Shown: positions 10,007 to 20,721, counted from the stretch's first letter. The stretch: DNA of 64,000 nucleotides from Brackiella oedipodis DSM 13743 (GCF_000621025.1 NZ_KK211206.1:261541-325540), one strand, 5' to 3'. Notes: a model not told the origin generated them from the sequence alone. A program made the numbers and translations.

Positions 10007-11317
10007 TTAGGCTTGTCCCATAATTTCTTTGAAAGGAATCTCTTCTTCTTTGACCTTAGCTTTAGAGAGTACAAAATCAATCACATTGTCTTCTAGAACT
10101 AAGGCTTCAATTTCGGCACGACGTTGCGCATCGGTCAAGTAGTAAGTCACTACCTCTTCTGGTTTTTCGTAGTTTTGGGCAAACTCGTTGATTTTGGCTT
10201 TGACTTGCTCAGGTTTAGCTTGGAGGTTTTCTTTTTCGACTAACTCAGACACTAATAAACCTAAACGCACACGACGCTCTGCCTCAGCTTTGAACAGCTC
10301 AGCAGGCAAATCCATTTGTTCTGGATTAGGAACACCACGGGCTTTAAGCTCTTCGCGAGCCGCTTGAATACGGTGTGCAACTTCGTTTTGAACCAAAGCG
10401 GCTGGCACATCAAAGTTCGTCGCTTTAGCGATAGCGTCCATGGTTGCGGATTTGGTGCGGTTTTTAGCGCGGTTTTCGGCTTCACGAGCAATGTTGTCTT
10501 TGATTTCTGCTTTGAGTTTCTCGATATCGCCCTCTTCTTGACCGAGAGATTTAGCAAATTCGCTATCAATTTCTGGCAATACGGGGGCTTCGACTTTTTT
10601 CATGGTGAGCGTAAATTCTGCTGTTTTGCCCGCCACTTCTTTACCGTGATAATCCTCTGGGAAGGCTAAGTCAAATTTAGTTTCTTCGCCTTTTTTGAGG
10701 CCTTGAGCGGCCTTGTCAAATTCTGGCAACATTTGACCTTGACCAACTAGGAAAACAAAATCACTGGCCTTACCACCTTCGAATTCTTCACCATCGATAC
10801 GGCCCACAAAGTCAACCGTGCAACGATCCTCGGCTTGAGAAGCACGATCAGTTTCTTGATATTGAGCACGTTGTTTACGAAGAATATCGAGTGTATCTTG
10901 CACCTCAGCGTCAGTCACTTTGCATTCGTATTTAGTAGTTTCTACTTGGCTAAGATCAGGCAATTCGATTTCTGGGAACACTTCAAATTTAGCTGTAAAA
11001 GCTAATTGACCTTCTTCACCCTTTTCGTCACCGGCTTCTTTGGGCTCGATAGAGGGTTGACCAGCTACCTTGAGGTCAGATTCTTGAACGGCTTTACTAA
11101 AGGCTTCGCCGACTTTTTGGTTAATCACATCAAAACGCACGCTAGGACCGTGGCTGCGCTCAATCACAGATAAAGGCGCTTTACCAGGTCGGAAACCTTG
11201 CACTTTAGCCTTACGTGCAACTTGTTGTAGTTGTTTTTTTACTTCTGCCTCGATATCAGCGGATGAGACAATCAAATCAACCTGACGTTGCAGGCCTTCA
11301 AGTTTTTGTACTTGCAT
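10007..11317 (-). CDS. tig: Trigger factor (ribosome-associated chaperone)
   Basis: A ribosome-bound chaperone with peptidyl-prolyl isomerase activity that meets nascent chains at the exit tunnel. At 436 residues it matches the family (E. coli 432). The N-terminal ribosome-binding domain carries the signature GFRPGKAPLSVI (about residues 41-52), a close match to the E. coli GFRKGKVP site. The central FKBP-like domain spans roughly 155-240 (DRCTVDFVGRIDGEEFEGG ... FLVGQGQMLPEFD), and the C-terminal helical arms follow. It heads the tig-clpP-clpX run on the minus strand. Confidence 0.96.
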   Translation of the reverse strand: MQVQKLEGLQRQVDLIVSSADIEAEVKKQLQQVARKAKVQGFRPGKAPLSVIERSHGPSVRFDVINQKVGEAFSKAVQESDLKVAGQPSIEPKEAGDEKGEEGQLAFTAKFEVFPEIELPDLSQVETTKYECKVTDAEVQDTLDILRKQRAQYQETDRASQAEDRCTVDFVGRIDGEEFEGGKASDFVFLVGQGQMLPEFDKAAQGLKKGEETKFDLAFPEDYHGKEVAGKTAEFTLTMKKVEAPVLPEIDSEFAKSLGQEEGDIEKLKAEIKDNIAREAENRAKNRTKSATMDAIAKATNFDVPAALVQNEVAHRIQAAREELKARGVPNPEQMDLPAELFKAEAERRVRLGLLVSELVEKENLQAKPEQVKAKINEFAQNYEKPEEVVTYYLTDAQRRAEIEALVLEDNVIDFVLSKAKVKEEEIPFKEIMGQA

Positions 11318-11460
11318 GTGTTTTTACCTTTGTAATTAAACTTATAATCTTTAACTGGGTTAAGTAAATAACCTATTATTCTACCTAAAAATACTAAAAA
11401 AAACTGTATTGTTGTGGCTTGCTTAAGAATCGTTATGTACCCTAAACGTCAATAAAGCGC

Positions 11461-11607
11461 CTAAAAACTATATCCCGTTCCTAAACCCAGACCTGCACCA
11501 TTATTATTGCCAAAAAAGTAGCCACCTAATGTATCACAGGCCGTTAAGCTGCTCATCAGCGCCAAGCAACACAGTAGTTTACACAGCGTTCGTAAATATT
11601 TTTTCAT
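11461..11607 (-). CDS. Small lipoprotein, 48 residues, unknown function
   Basis: I found this by translating the space between sdaA and tig. It reads MKKYLRTLCKLLCCLALMSS then LTACDTLGGYFFG and ends GLGTGYSF. It has a basic n-region, a hydrophobic core and a lipobox LTAC (Cys at residue 24), so about 25 residues would remain after lipidation. The mature part is Gly/Asn-rich. The ATG at 11607 lies 27 nt downstream of the sdaA stop on the same strand; I see no strong ribosome binding site. It resembles the tiny anchorless outer-membrane lipoproteins common in this group, but I cannot name a family. Confidence 0.6.
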   Translation of the reverse strand: MKKYLRTLCKLLCCLALMSSLTACDTLGGYFFGNNNGAGLGLGTGYSF

Positions 11608-11634
11608 GGTTAATGAAGATGTATTAGTGAAGGC

Positions 11635-13011
11635 CTAACATTCAGTGATATTTACCGCGAGGCCGCCTTGAGAGGTTTCTTTATAGATACTCATCATATC
11701 TCTGCCAGTTTGTAACATGGTGGCAATGACTTTATCAAGAGAGATCACATGCTCTCCATCACCACGCAACGCCATATGGGAAGCATTGATAGCTTTGACG
11801 GCGCCCATCGCATTGCGTTCAATGCACGGTACTTGCACCAAACCACCAATCGGATCGCAAGTCATGCCTAGATTATGTTCCATCCCAATTTCGGCGGCAT
11901 TTTCGACCTGTTCGATGCTACCCCCTTGAACGGCTGTAAGGGCCGCCGCGGCCATGGAGCAGGCCACGCCGACTTCACCCTGACAACCCACTTCGGCCCC
12001 AGAAATCGAGGCATTTTCTTTATAAAGAATACCAATCGCCGCCGCCGTGAGTAGAAATTCCAGCACTTTTTGTTGGCTATCTTCAATATCGTGGAACTTG
12101 GTATAAAAATGCAGTACGGCCGGTATTACGCCAGCCGCGCCGTTGGTCGGCGCCGTCACAATCCGACCCCCAGAGGCATTCTCTTCATTGACTGAGATGG
12201 CAAACAGATTGACCCAATCCATCATATAGAACGCTTCGTTGTGATTGACGTCATTTTTTTGTAAAAATTTATATAAGGTCGGTGCACGCCGTTTAACATT
12301 AAAACCACCTGGCAGCACGCCTTCGGTTTGTAGGCCACGATCAACACAGGCTTGCATGGTGTTCCAAATGCGCATCACTCCATCAATGATTTCTTGCTCT
12401 GAGCGCATGGCGAGCTCGTTTTTCATCATCAGTTGCGCGATAGTTAAACTATTTTTTCGGCACAACTCCAATAAATTACGGGAGGATTTAAAAGCATACG
12501 GTACTTCGATAGTCGCTTCGGGTTCGTCGGCATTGAGCTCGTCTTTATCGACGACAAAACCACCACCAATAGAAAAATACTCGCGTTGTAGTAACACATT
12601 GCCGTTTTCATCAAAGGCCTCACAACGCATACCATTAGGATGTTCGGGCAGACTATCAAAGGCATTTAAAATCAAATCGGTATTTTCATCGAAATCGATT
12701 TTGTGTGCTTGCAATAGATTCACACTCATGGTTTCACGGGTTTGCTTGACTAATTGAGGAATTAAATCCGGCTCAATTTTGTCTGGCATATGACCATATA
12801 AACCTGTGATGACGGCGGTATCACTCCCGTGACCAATCCCAGTGGAACCTAAAGAGCCAAAAAGCTGTACTTTGACGCGCTGGACTTGTGTTAGCAGCTG
12901 CGCTTGCTGCAGCTCCTTAACAAAGCGTACAGCGGCAATCATCGGACCTACCGTGTGAGAACTCGAGGGTCCTACGCCAATTTTAAAAACATCGAAAATA
13001 CTTAAGGGCAT
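11635..13011 (-). CDS. sdaA: L-serine dehydratase (iron-sulfur type)
   Basis: Deaminates L-serine to pyruvate and ammonia using a [4Fe-4S] cluster instead of PLP. The single-chain proteobacterial form is about 455 residues; this one has 458. The beta-type N domain has [13 protein letters not shown] (residues about 12-24). The alpha-type C domain has [22 protein letters not shown] and [19 protein letters not shown], which supply the cluster cysteines. The likely role is serine catabolism to feed central metabolism. A small lipoprotein gene follows after 27 nt. Confidence 0.95.
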   Translation of the reverse strand: MPLSIFDVFKIGVGPSSSHTVGPMIAAVRFVKELQQAQLLTQVQRVKVQLFGSLGSTGIGHGSDTAVITGLYGHMPDKIEPDLIPQLVKQTRETMSVNLLQAHKIDFDENTDLILNAFDSLPEHPNGMRCEAFDENGNVLLQREYFSIGGGFVVDKDELNADEPEATIEVPYAFKSSRNLLELCRKNSLTIAQLMMKNELAMRSEQEIIDGVMRIWNTMQACVDRGLQTEGVLPGGFNVKRRAPTLYKFLQKNDVNHNEAFYMMDWVNLFAISVNEENASGGRIVTAPTNGAAGVIPAVLHFYTKFHDIEDSQQKVLEFLLTAAAIGILYKENASISGAEVGCQGEVGVACSMAAAALTAVQGGSIEQVENAAEIGMEHNLGMTCDPIGGLVQVPCIERNAMGAVKAINASHMALRGDGEHVISLDKVIATMLQTGRDMMSIYKETSQGGLAVNITEC

Positions 13012-13088
13012 ATCTATACCTATATTCTATGAGCGTGCTGACCCATTGATGGTTTTAGCTTATAGTGAAGTTGGGTCGGAAAGTAGGC

Positions 13089-16000
13089 TTAGTCGAGTTG
13101 CATGGGTTTGCCATCTAGCAGCGGTTTTTGCCAAGTACCTTGAATGTGGAAATCTTGCTCGAGCGCTGATTCCAAAGGTCGTCGCAATAGCCATTGGCCT
13201 AATAAAGCCTGAGCCCCAATGATAGGATTAAAAACAATGCCCGTGGCAAGGGCAGCCCCACTTAGCTCCATGTGTGGCTTAACATGGGCTCGAAAATCTA
13301 ATTGCTGGGTATTAAGGTGACTCTGACCATTTGCGCGAGCATCTAAAACATTACTAAATAGCTCAAACTGTTTTAAGCTCAGCAGTTGATGTTGCAATTG
13401 TATATTAAAATTGACTTTTTCAAAAGCCATACCCTCTTGCAACGTATCACGCAAATTAGAGGCAATATAAGGTAGATGGCTCAATGCTTGTAAAGAAATC
13501 AATTGCAAGACCTGCAGTGCCTTGGAGTCTATCGCCTTAATCCGGCCTTGTTGCAGGCTCGCGTATAAATTAGCATCGAGGGTCTCTAAATGTAAATCAT
13601 TGACATCGGGTACCTGCACATTAAGCGTGGCATCTGCCTTGGTTTGTGCTAAATCTTCTGTGACATCCAAGGCCTCTAGCAACTGACCTAGGTTAGCGAT
13701 TTTTAATTGACCATGCAGGCTCAAGGGCACTTGCTGCGCATGCCGTCTAAGGTCGCCTGAAGTCTGCAAACACAGCATGGCCCCACACAGATTGAAATGT
13801 TCTAAATGCCACTGCTGGTGGCCTTGCGCCTGACCTCGGATATTTAAACGACCGAGGGCGTGATCCTGATAATACAACTGATTGATTTGCACATCGAGTG
13901 CGTTGACTGGCCAGTGTTTAGAGTCAATTAAAGGCGCATCATCTGACCGAGACTTCTTGGCTTTGGTCTCCGGTGCACCTGATTCTAGAGGCCACTTAAG
14001 ATAAGCAAAACGCCCTGTCAAACGCTCGATGGCCTGTCCTGACTGTCCCTTCATTTGTAGCTGTCCTGCTAGTACGGGACTCTGTAACTGTAAGGTCCAG
14101 TGGTCTGGCGTTGGCTGCTGAGCCTTGAGTTTAAGATTGGCTACTTGATAATCATCATAAAGCAGTTGCTGAATCGCTAAATCTAGGTGCTTAAGAGGCG
14201 GCAAAATACGTTTTGAGGGGCCGCTGTCTTGGCTCTTCGATGTTTGTGGCTGATGCGCTTGCCAACTTTGCTCGAACCGCGCAAAAGCATTTTCAATGTC
14301 ATTGACATTAAGGCGTTTGACTTGGCCCTGAATGCTAAACGGCGAGGCTCCTAATTGCGCCGGCTGATCAATCCCCACAGCTACCCTATGGAAATAAGCC
14401 TGATGCTGGTCAAAAGGCTTGCCTTCCAGGCGCTCAAACAAGCCTTGCAAAGCACCTTTACCAATATCTACCTGGAGCAAAGCCTTACCCTTGCCGACCT
14501 GTTCTTGCATCTCATTCCATTGCATGAAAATTGGCAGCGGTATAACGGCCGCTTTATGTAGATCGCCGGGTAGTTTTAAGGCTAAACCTTTGAGATCAGC
14601 ATGCAGTTGTGCTTTGATTTGCTGGACTTGATTAAATGCCAAATTCAAATGGTACTGGGTACTGCCCTGCATTAAATTTTGGGTTTGCATTTGCAAAAAC
14701 TGACCTAAGCCTTGCGCCGTAAAACTAGCGTTTACATCTAGACTATGATTCGCTCGGCCAATATAACCCTGCATATGCCCCTTTCCACCTAAGGAGTTAA
14801 AACGTGCTGTTTTAACTTGCAACCAATGCTCGTTAAATGGCATTTCGGCCTGCAAATGTGTCACTTTAGGATAAACAGGATCGTATAAAAAGCTGGCATC
14901 GCTGACATGAATCACGCCATCGACCTCGGTGCTATCACTGTCCATGACTGGAATTTTGAGGGCCAACGGAATCATCGCCTTACCACTGGCTTGCGCATTA
15001 TCTAAATTATGGTCGAGCAGTCTTGACAGGGGCGTTTGCTTTGATAAGGCTAAAAAATCACCAAGTTCGGTATGCGCTTGGGCATTCACATAAACTTGCG
15101 CATTGTGATTGAGCGACTCGATGCGAGCCTTAAGATCATGAAAATCAATCACGCGCTTACCTGTTTTATTGTGGGCGTAACCCAGTGGTGTCTGGAGACT
15201 GATCTGGTCTTGCTTGAACTGAAAATACCCTTGCTTCACATAAATATCGGGCCAATCATCGGCTGTGTTGGCGGGTGAAAAGTCCAATTGCAATTGCTTA
15301 AATTTGGCTTGAATATCCGCAAAACCTTGCTCGCTGTTTTCATAAGGAAAATCATCGACTAAGCCATTGATAATAAACTTACCGTCGTACATATAGCCCG
15401 ATTTAAAAGCATTATCGAGCCAATCCAAAGCATCTTTTTCCATGGTTGTCGGAAAAAGCGTTGGTAAAAAAGGCAGATCCAAGTGCTTAATGCTGCCCTG
15501 TAACTTCATCCTACCATCATCATGCTCGGCTAAAGCCTGCCAATCCCCCTGAAAATGGGCTTGTAATTTGGGGTCTTGAACATATAAATCATCGACAAGC
15601 ACCTGCCACAAATCGTGACTCTGCTTGATTTGCAAGCGATAATTCATATTCGTCAGCGCAAAACCATGTCTAAAGAGTTCATAGGCGCCAATACTAAAGC
15701 GCTTAATATGTCCCTTTAACCGAATGGGAAATTGCAATTCATCGTTTGACCAAGCCATTTCAAGTGTGCCGGGTCCTAAATGCAAGTCCTCAATTGCATC
15801 TATATCGGCCTGACCTGTATGTAGATTTTGCAGACGGATATCGGACCAAGAAAGCTGACTCTCTAGTGTCAAAGGCTGGTCTTTTTGGGGCAACTGCGCA
15901 TCGATCACAAGATTTAGTGGTTCTGGCCCCATCAGCGGTGCTTGTGCCTGGGCCGTCAGGCGCATTTTTTGTTGGTGACGCCACAAACTCACGCTCGGTA

Positions 16001-16628
16001 ATAAAATATCTTGACTTTGCTGCCAATCCTTATCATCACGCACGCGAATGGCCAGGTGGCGCATCGTTATCTCTAAGTGATCGAGCCAGTTAAACCAGTC
16101 TTCTTGTTGCAATTGGCGCAAAGACTGCGTCAGAGAAAAATCACTATCGCCTGACGCTATCGCTTGCCCAGCAATCGACCACTGCCCCGCTGCATCACGC
16201 CAGGCTTGGGAGCAGATATTGTCAATGGTGAGGTTGAGGATTTTGTGATGCGGGCGCAATAACGCCGTAAAATTAAGGCCTAGACTGACTTCATCGATGG
16301 AGAAATGCGTCGGCATCGTGGTTTGTGCCTTAGGCGCTGGCTCCTGATTGTGAGTATAAGCTTGTTCTGAGCTTTGACAATAATCCGGCTTGGTCGAGGG
16401 AGCCGTCGAATTGGCTGCCGTCGTATTGGCGCTTTCCGGATCCAGATAAAGTTGTTTGAGCTTAAGTTGGGGTTTGAGTAAATTATTATTGAGCTCAATA
16501 TCTGTGATTTTTAGAGGAAGACCGGTCTCTTGCAAGGCCAGATCTTGCAGTTGCTCCTTCCAGTGCTGCAGATTTTGATGCAAATAAAAGTGTAAGGCCA
16601 ACCAGCCTGTTAAGATTAACAGCAGCAA
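13089..16628 (-). CDS. YhdP-like AsmA-family envelope protein
   Basis: A giant inner-membrane-anchored protein with a long periplasmic body. This class (YhdP, TamB, AsmA relatives) is linked to phospholipid transport to the outer membrane. The coordinates give 1179 residues from a TTG at 16628, reading straight into the membrane segment (LLLILTGWLALHFYL). The frame stays open upstream to a TAG at 16736, encoding a Lys-rich cytoplasmic lead (KKDKKDKLKNEAKLKKIIR) and the first half of the membrane helix, so the true start is probably near 16730 at a non-standard codon. The C-terminal DUF3971/AsmA-like part (AHVKPHMELSGAALATGIVFNPIIGAQALLG) is recognisable. It is divergent from glnE. Family assignment is by overall pattern. 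Confidence 0.82.
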   Translation of the reverse strand: MLLLILTGWLALHFYLHQNLQHWKEQLQDLALQETGLPLKITDIELNNNLLKPQLKLKQLYLDPESANTTAANSTAPSTKPDYCQSSEQAYTHNQEPAPKAQTTMPTHFSIDEVSLGLNFTALLRPHHKILNLTIDNICSQAWRDAAGQWSIAGQAIASGDSDFSLTQSLRQLQQEDWFNWLDHLEITMRHLAIRVRDDKDWQQSQDILLPSVSLWRHQQKMRLTAQAQAPLMGPEPLNLVIDAQLPQKDQPLTLESQLSWSDIRLQNLHTGQADIDAIEDLHLGPGTLEMAWSNDELQFPIRLKGHIKRFSIGAYELFRHGFALTNMNYRLQIKQSHDLWQVLVDDLYVQDPKLQAHFQGDWQALAEHDDGRMKLQGSIKHLDLPFLPTLFPTTMEKDALDWLDNAFKSGYMYDGKFIINGLVDDFPYENSEQGFADIQAKFKQLQLDFSPANTADDWPDIYVKQGYFQFKQDQISLQTPLGYAHNKTGKRVIDFHDLKARIESLNHNAQVYVNAQAHTELGDFLALSKQTPLSRLLDHNLDNAQASGKAMIPLALKIPVMDSDSTEVDGVIHVSDASFLYDPVYPKVTHLQAEMPFNEHWLQVKTARFNSLGGKGHMQGYIGRANHSLDVNASFTAQGLGQFLQMQTQNLMQGSTQYHLNLAFNQVQQIKAQLHADLKGLALKLPGDLHKAAVIPLPIFMQWNEMQEQVGKGKALLQVDIGKGALQGLFERLEGKPFDQHQAYFHRVAVGIDQPAQLGASPFSIQGQVKRLNVNDIENAFARFEQSWQAHQPQTSKSQDSGPSKRILPPLKHLDLAIQQLLYDDYQVANLKLKAQQPTPDHWTLQLQSPVLAGQLQMKGQSGQAIERLTGRFAYLKWPLESGAPETKAKKSRSDDAPLIDSKHWPVNALDVQINQLYYQDHALGRLNIRGQAQGHQQWHLEHFNLCGAMLCLQTSGDLRRHAQQVPLSLHGQLKIANLGQLLEALDVTEDLAQTKADATLNVQVPDVNDLHLETLDANLYASLQQGRIKAIDSKALQVLQLISLQALSHLPYIASNLRDTLQEGMAFEKVNFNIQLQHQLLSLKQFELFSNVLDARANGQSHLNTQQLDFRAHVKPHMELSGAALATGIVFNPIIGAQALLGQWLLRRPLESALEQDFHIQGTWQKPLLDGKPMQLD

Positions 16629-16848
16629 AAATACAACGATATAGAGCAGTATGCGTATAATTTTCTTAAGTTTGGCTTCGTTCTTAAGTTTGTCTTTCTT
16701 GTCTTTCTTAAGTGTATTTAGTTTTTTAATAATCTACCCCTGCCTAGTCAGCCTGCACAGTCATCTATGTAATTCTTAACCCTAACCCTAAATTCTAACA
16801 AAATAAGGCAAACCAATTTAGGTTGCTCGTGTGTAGTGAGGAATAATC

Positions 16849-19662
16849 ATGCTAAACAAGGCCTTGCAGTGGTCTAATTATCTAAGACACTATCTCAATA
16901 TTCATAGTGATCAAGAAGCGCGACTGTTAGCGGATGTGCAAGCGCCCCTATGCCTCAGTACTATCGATCAATGGTTACAACAGGCGCTCCAAGCCCACGG
17001 CGTGAGCACAGATTCCTATCATACTCACCATCTCTCAGCCGCCACTTGCAGTCCTGTACTCAGACAAGTCCGAACCCGTGTGTTTCAAACCCTATTAGTG
17101 CGAGACATCAATGGTCAAGCGGACTTCAATGAGGTCACTCAGGCCATGTCCTATTTTGCGGACCAAGCCATTGCTCTTGCCTATCAATGTGCGATGCAAG
17201 AGCTGAGTGACTTACACGATATGCCCAGAGATGAGCAGGGCCTACCCTTAGAGATGTTGATTTTGGGCATGGGTAAGTTGGGCGGTTGCGAGCTGAATGT
17301 GTCTTCTGACATTGATCTGATCATGCTCTACCCTCAGGATGGTGAAACCACGGGGCGCCGGCCAATCAGTTTTCATCAATTTTATTCTCGCCTCACCCAA
17401 AAAATCCTCAATCTCCTCTCTGACCAAAGCGCCGATGGCTTTGTGTTTCGAACCGATTTACGTTTGCGCCCCGATGGCGATAGTGGACCATTGGCCTGGA
17501 GTTTGAGTGCCTTAGAGAATTATTTAGTGACCCAAGGCCGTGAATGGGAACGCTACGCCTGGATCAAGGCGCGCGTGATCCCGGTCAAGGCCTTTGCTGA
17601 AAGCCAAGTTGTGCCCTATATTCAGCAACTTAAAGAATTACAAATCCCTTTTGTCTATCGCAAGTATTTTGATTTTGATGCCCTCTCTTCCATGCGCAAG
17701 CTACGCGAACAAATCAGGCAGCAATGGAATCAAACCGTTCGCAACAAGAGCCGTTTAGACGAGCAAGACAATATCAAGCTAGGCATAGGGGGCATTAGAG
17801 AAATCGAATTCATTGTGCAAATCCAGCAACTGGTGCGAGGCGGACGGCAATCGGCATTGCAACAAAGCAATATGCTAATGGCTTTGCAAGTGCAAGTCGA
17901 GCTCGGCTTACTCAGCGCTGAACACGCTCAACAGCTTCGTCAAGCCTATTTGTTTTTGCGTCAAACCGAGCATTTTTTACAATATCAAAACGATGCGCAG
18001 ACGCACTTACTGCCTAAACAAGACGAGCCGCGTAAAATCCTAGCGAGTCTTTTTAGTATGAGTGTGGACGAATTTGATACATGCTTGGCGCAACATCGGC
18101 AAACCGTTAACCAATTATTCAAAAATGCCTTTCGTTTGATTGGTATGCAAGAAGAAGAGGAGCAAGAACATAGCTTAAATGTCGAGGAAGAAGCAGCAAA
18201 TCCCGATAATAATACGCTCATCCAATCCCTCTATACACCAGAACAAGCACAACAAGTACAACAGCATCTTAAATTACTATATGACAGCTATCGGATTAAG
18301 AAACTCTCGGCAAGTGCGCAAACGCGCCTCAAAAAGCTGATTCCTATTATTTTGCAAAATAGTGCCGAATACAAAAACGCAGAGATCGTATGTAAGCGTT
18401 TGCTGGATCTTGTAGAGACCGTGGCGCAACGCAGCTCCTACATTGCCTTATTGGCTGAATTTCCCAATACTATTGGCCGAGTGGCTCGCATCTTTAATGC
18501 CAGCTATTGGGCCGCCGAATACGTGATTCACCACCCCTTGCTACTAGATAGCCTGATTGACTGGCAGGCTCTGATGCAGCCCGTCAATATCGAAGAGATT
18601 GCCCAAGAACTGAGCCAAGAACTAGATGCTTGCATCACCCAAGAGGGTCAGGCAGATATAGAAACACAGATGAACATCATGCGCGATGTGCAACGTCAGG
18701 TCACTTTCCAACTCATGGCGCAGGATCTAGAGGGCTTATTGACGGTTGAGGCGCTCGGTGATTTACTCTCAGCCTTGGCAGATATGTTGCTGCAAGAGAG
18801 CATGGTGCGCGTCTGGCCGCAAATTCGCCAAAAATATCAACATCTACCCTCAGAGCCGAGTTTTGCCATCATCGCTTATGGTCGCTTAGGCGGCAAAGAA
18901 TTGGGTTATGCCTCCGATCTAGACCTGGTGTTTTTATATGATGATCCAAATCCAGAGGCCAGTGATTACTATGCACGCTTTGGGCGGCGCTTGAGTAATT
19001 GGTTATCTACCTTAACCTCTTCAGGTCGCCTCTACGAGATTGATATACGTTTGCGCCCAGACGGTGAAGCTGGATTACTCGCCGTCTCTTGTGAAGGCTT
19101 TAAAATTTACCAAGATAAACACGCCTGGGCTTGGGAACACCAAGCACTCACCCGAGCTCGTTTTGCGGCGGGAAACCATCAAGTGGGCGCCAAGTTCGAA
19201 GTCATTCGTCAAGAGGTGCTACTAAAAAAACGCAACATTCCGGAGCTCAAACGTGAGATCGTTAATATGCGCATCAAAATGCGAGACGGTCATCCCAATC
19301 GTAGCGCCCTGTTTGATCTCAAACACGATGCCGGCGGTTTGGTCGATGTAGAGTTTATGACGCAATTCTTGGTCTTAGGCTATGCGCATGAGCACCCAGA
19401 ACTTCTCAAAAACTTGGGCAATATCGCCTTGCTTAAAGTAGCGGCACAATTACAATTAATCCCCGAAAACCTAGCCATCGCCGCGGCCGATGCCTATAGG
19501 CATCTACGCCGAGTGCAACATAAACTGCGCTTGCGAGGCATGGATAAAGCACGAATCGAAGCCGATAAATTGTATGCACAACGTTATGCCGTGATTGAGC
19601 TTTGGAATCACGTCTTTGCCGAAAATCCTCAGGACCTACCTAGCCAACCATTACATGAATAG
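16849..19662 (+). CDS. glnE: Bifunctional glutamine synthetase adenylyltransferase/deadenylase
   Basis: Adds AMP to glutamine synthetase when nitrogen is plentiful and removes it when scarce, in response to PII. The 937 residues match E. coli GlnE (946). Both nucleotidyltransferase halves are visible. The N-terminal deadenylase has GMGKLGGCELNVSSDIDLIM (about 142-161). The C-terminal adenylylase has AYGRLGGKELGYASDLDLVF (about 677-696). The linker and helical domains between them are intact. ATG at 16849 has GAGGAA upstream at good spacing. No glnB or glnA is in the window. Confidence 0.96.
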   Translation: MLNKALQWSNYLRHYLNIHSDQEARLLADVQAPLCLSTIDQWLQQALQAHGVSTDSYHTHHLSAATCSPVLRQVRTRVFQTLLVRDINGQADFNEVTQAMSYFADQAIALAYQCAMQELSDLHDMPRDEQGLPLEMLILGMGKLGGCELNVSSDIDLIMLYPQDGETTGRRPISFHQFYSRLTQKILNLLSDQSADGFVFRTDLRLRPDGDSGPLAWSLSALENYLVTQGREWERYAWIKARVIPVKAFAESQVVPYIQQLKELQIPFVYRKYFDFDALSSMRKLREQIRQQWNQTVRNKSRLDEQDNIKLGIGGIREIEFIVQIQQLVRGGRQSALQQSNMLMALQVQVELGLLSAEHAQQLRQAYLFLRQTEHFLQYQNDAQTHLLPKQDEPRKILASLFSMSVDEFDTCLAQHRQTVNQLFKNAFRLIGMQEEEEQEHSLNVEEEAANPDNNTLIQSLYTPEQAQQVQQHLKLLYDSYRIKKLSASAQTRLKKLIPIILQNSAEYKNAEIVCKRLLDLVETVAQRSSYIALLAEFPNTIGRVARIFNASYWAAEYVIHHPLLLDSLIDWQALMQPVNIEEIAQELSQELDACITQEGQADIETQMNIMRDVQRQVTFQLMAQDLEGLLTVEALGDLLSALADMLLQESMVRVWPQIRQKYQHLPSEPSFAIIAYGRLGGKELGYASDLDLVFLYDDPNPEASDYYARFGRRLSNWLSTLTSSGRLYEIDIRLRPDGEAGLLAVSCEGFKIYQDKHAWAWEHQALTRARFAAGNHQVGAKFEVIRQEVLLKKRNIPELKREIVNMRIKMRDGHPNRSALFDLKHDAGGLVDVEFMTQFLVLGYAHEHPELLKNLGNIALLKVAAQLQLIPENLAIAAADAYRHLRRVQHKLRLRGMDKARIEADKLYAQRYAVIELWNHVFAENPQDLPSQPLHE

Positions 19663-19845
19663 ATGCCAGGCTTTTGGCCGTGTGATGGCTTTCGGGTTTA
19701 CGTCTTTTTAGTCTTTTATGGCTAAGCAATAACTAGAGTATCGGCACCTCAAGAGTTGAGGATCTGCTTAGATCAATTCAATGGCAGGCTGTGTACAGGG
19801 CGTAACTTTGTTAAAATATGGACTTTAGATTTTTTGATAGTCGTT

Positions 19846-20517
19846 ATGTCACAAACTACCCAACGCAAACCCCTTATCTTACCTAAGGGCCGTCACAAAG
19901 TACTTTTGCATTCGTGCTGTGCGCCTTGCTCGGGTGAAGTTATGGAAGCGATGCTCGAGGCAGGCATTGATTATAGTATCTTTTTTTATAATCCAAATAT
20001 TCATCCTGTCAAAGAATACGAGATTCGCAAAGAAGAGAATATTCGTTTTGCTGAGCAACATGGCATTGAATTTATCGATGCTGATTATGACGTTGACAAT
20101 TGGTTTGAGCGCGTCAAAGGAATGGAATGGGAACCTGAGCGCGGGATTCGTTGTACGGCCTGTTTTGATATGCGCTTTGAACGTACGGCGCTGTATGCGC
20201 ATGAACATGGTTTCGATACCATCACGAGTTCGCTGGGCATTTCACGTTGGAAGGACATGAATCAGATTAATGGCTGTGGTGAGCGTGCTGCAGCGCGTTA
20301 TCCTGATCTGATTTACTGGACACAGAACTGGCGCAAAGGCGGTGGTTCTGCACGCATGATTGAAATCAGTAAACGTGAGCACTTCTACCAACAAGAATAC
20401 TGTGGTTGCGTCTATTCCCTTCGAGATACCAATCGCTTTCGTCGTGAACGCGGTCGCGAAAAAATTGAGATCGGTGTCAAATTCTATGGCATGGACGAGA
20501 TTAACGAATCGAGTTAA
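19846..20517 (+). CDS. queH: Epoxyqueuosine reductase QueH
   Basis: Reduces epoxyqueuosine to queuosine in tRNA, the last step of the queuosine pathway; it is the non-cobalamin alternative to QueG. I start at the ATG at 19846 ([20 protein letters not shown]), giving 223 residues; a TTG 90 nt upstream would add a non-conserved lead. The family cysteines are present: [11 protein letters not shown] (about 25-35), [10 protein letters not shown] (about 100-109) and EYCGCVYSL near residue 186, used for the iron-sulfur cluster and redox chemistry. Standing alone between glnE and the tonB cluster, it has its own transcript ending in a shared terminator. Confidence 0.9.
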   Translation: MSQTTQRKPLILPKGRHKVLLHSCCAPCSGEVMEAMLEAGIDYSIFFYNPNIHPVKEYEIRKEENIRFAEQHGIEFIDADYDVDNWFERVKGMEWEPERGIRCTACFDMRFERTALYAHEHGFDTITSSLGISRWKDMNQINGCGERAAARYPDLIYWTQNWRKGGGSARMIEISKREHFYQQEYCGCVYSLRDTNRFRRERGREKIEIGVKFYGMDEINESS

Positions 20518-20700
20518 TCGAGTGTCCCCTAGGATGTTGCGTTCTACTATTTAGCTCTGCTCGTCTACCTGGTCGAGGCCTTCGAGAGACAAATTCAGTC
20601 TACGATAGCAGGTAATTGCCACTAGTGCGACTGTCCCAAACCTGTACCATACAAGCCCGCTATTGCCCTGATTGGCAGCTAGCATAAAAAAAGAAAGAAA

Positions 20701-20721
20701 AAGCCACCCTTTGGGTGGCTT
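20701..20721. terminator. Bidirectional terminator between queH and exbD
   Basis: AAGCCACCC-TTT-GGGTGGCTT is a 9-bp perfect stem with a 3-nt loop, preceded by a long A-rich run and followed by TTTTTT. It serves queH on plus and the tonB-exbB-exbD operon on minus. Confidence 0.9.

Noticed and set aside
12245..12757. 170-codon frame opposite sdaA
   Set aside because: Antisense shadow; the amino-acid composition is not protein-like and sdaA covers the same bases.
15746..16093. 115-codon frame opposite the YhdP-like gene
   Set aside because: Antisense shadow of a long coding frame; no start site or family resemblance.
16760..16800. Telomere-like CCCTAACCCTAA in the yhdP-glnE gap
   Set aside because: Two units only, in a bacterial intergenic region; chance composition is enough.
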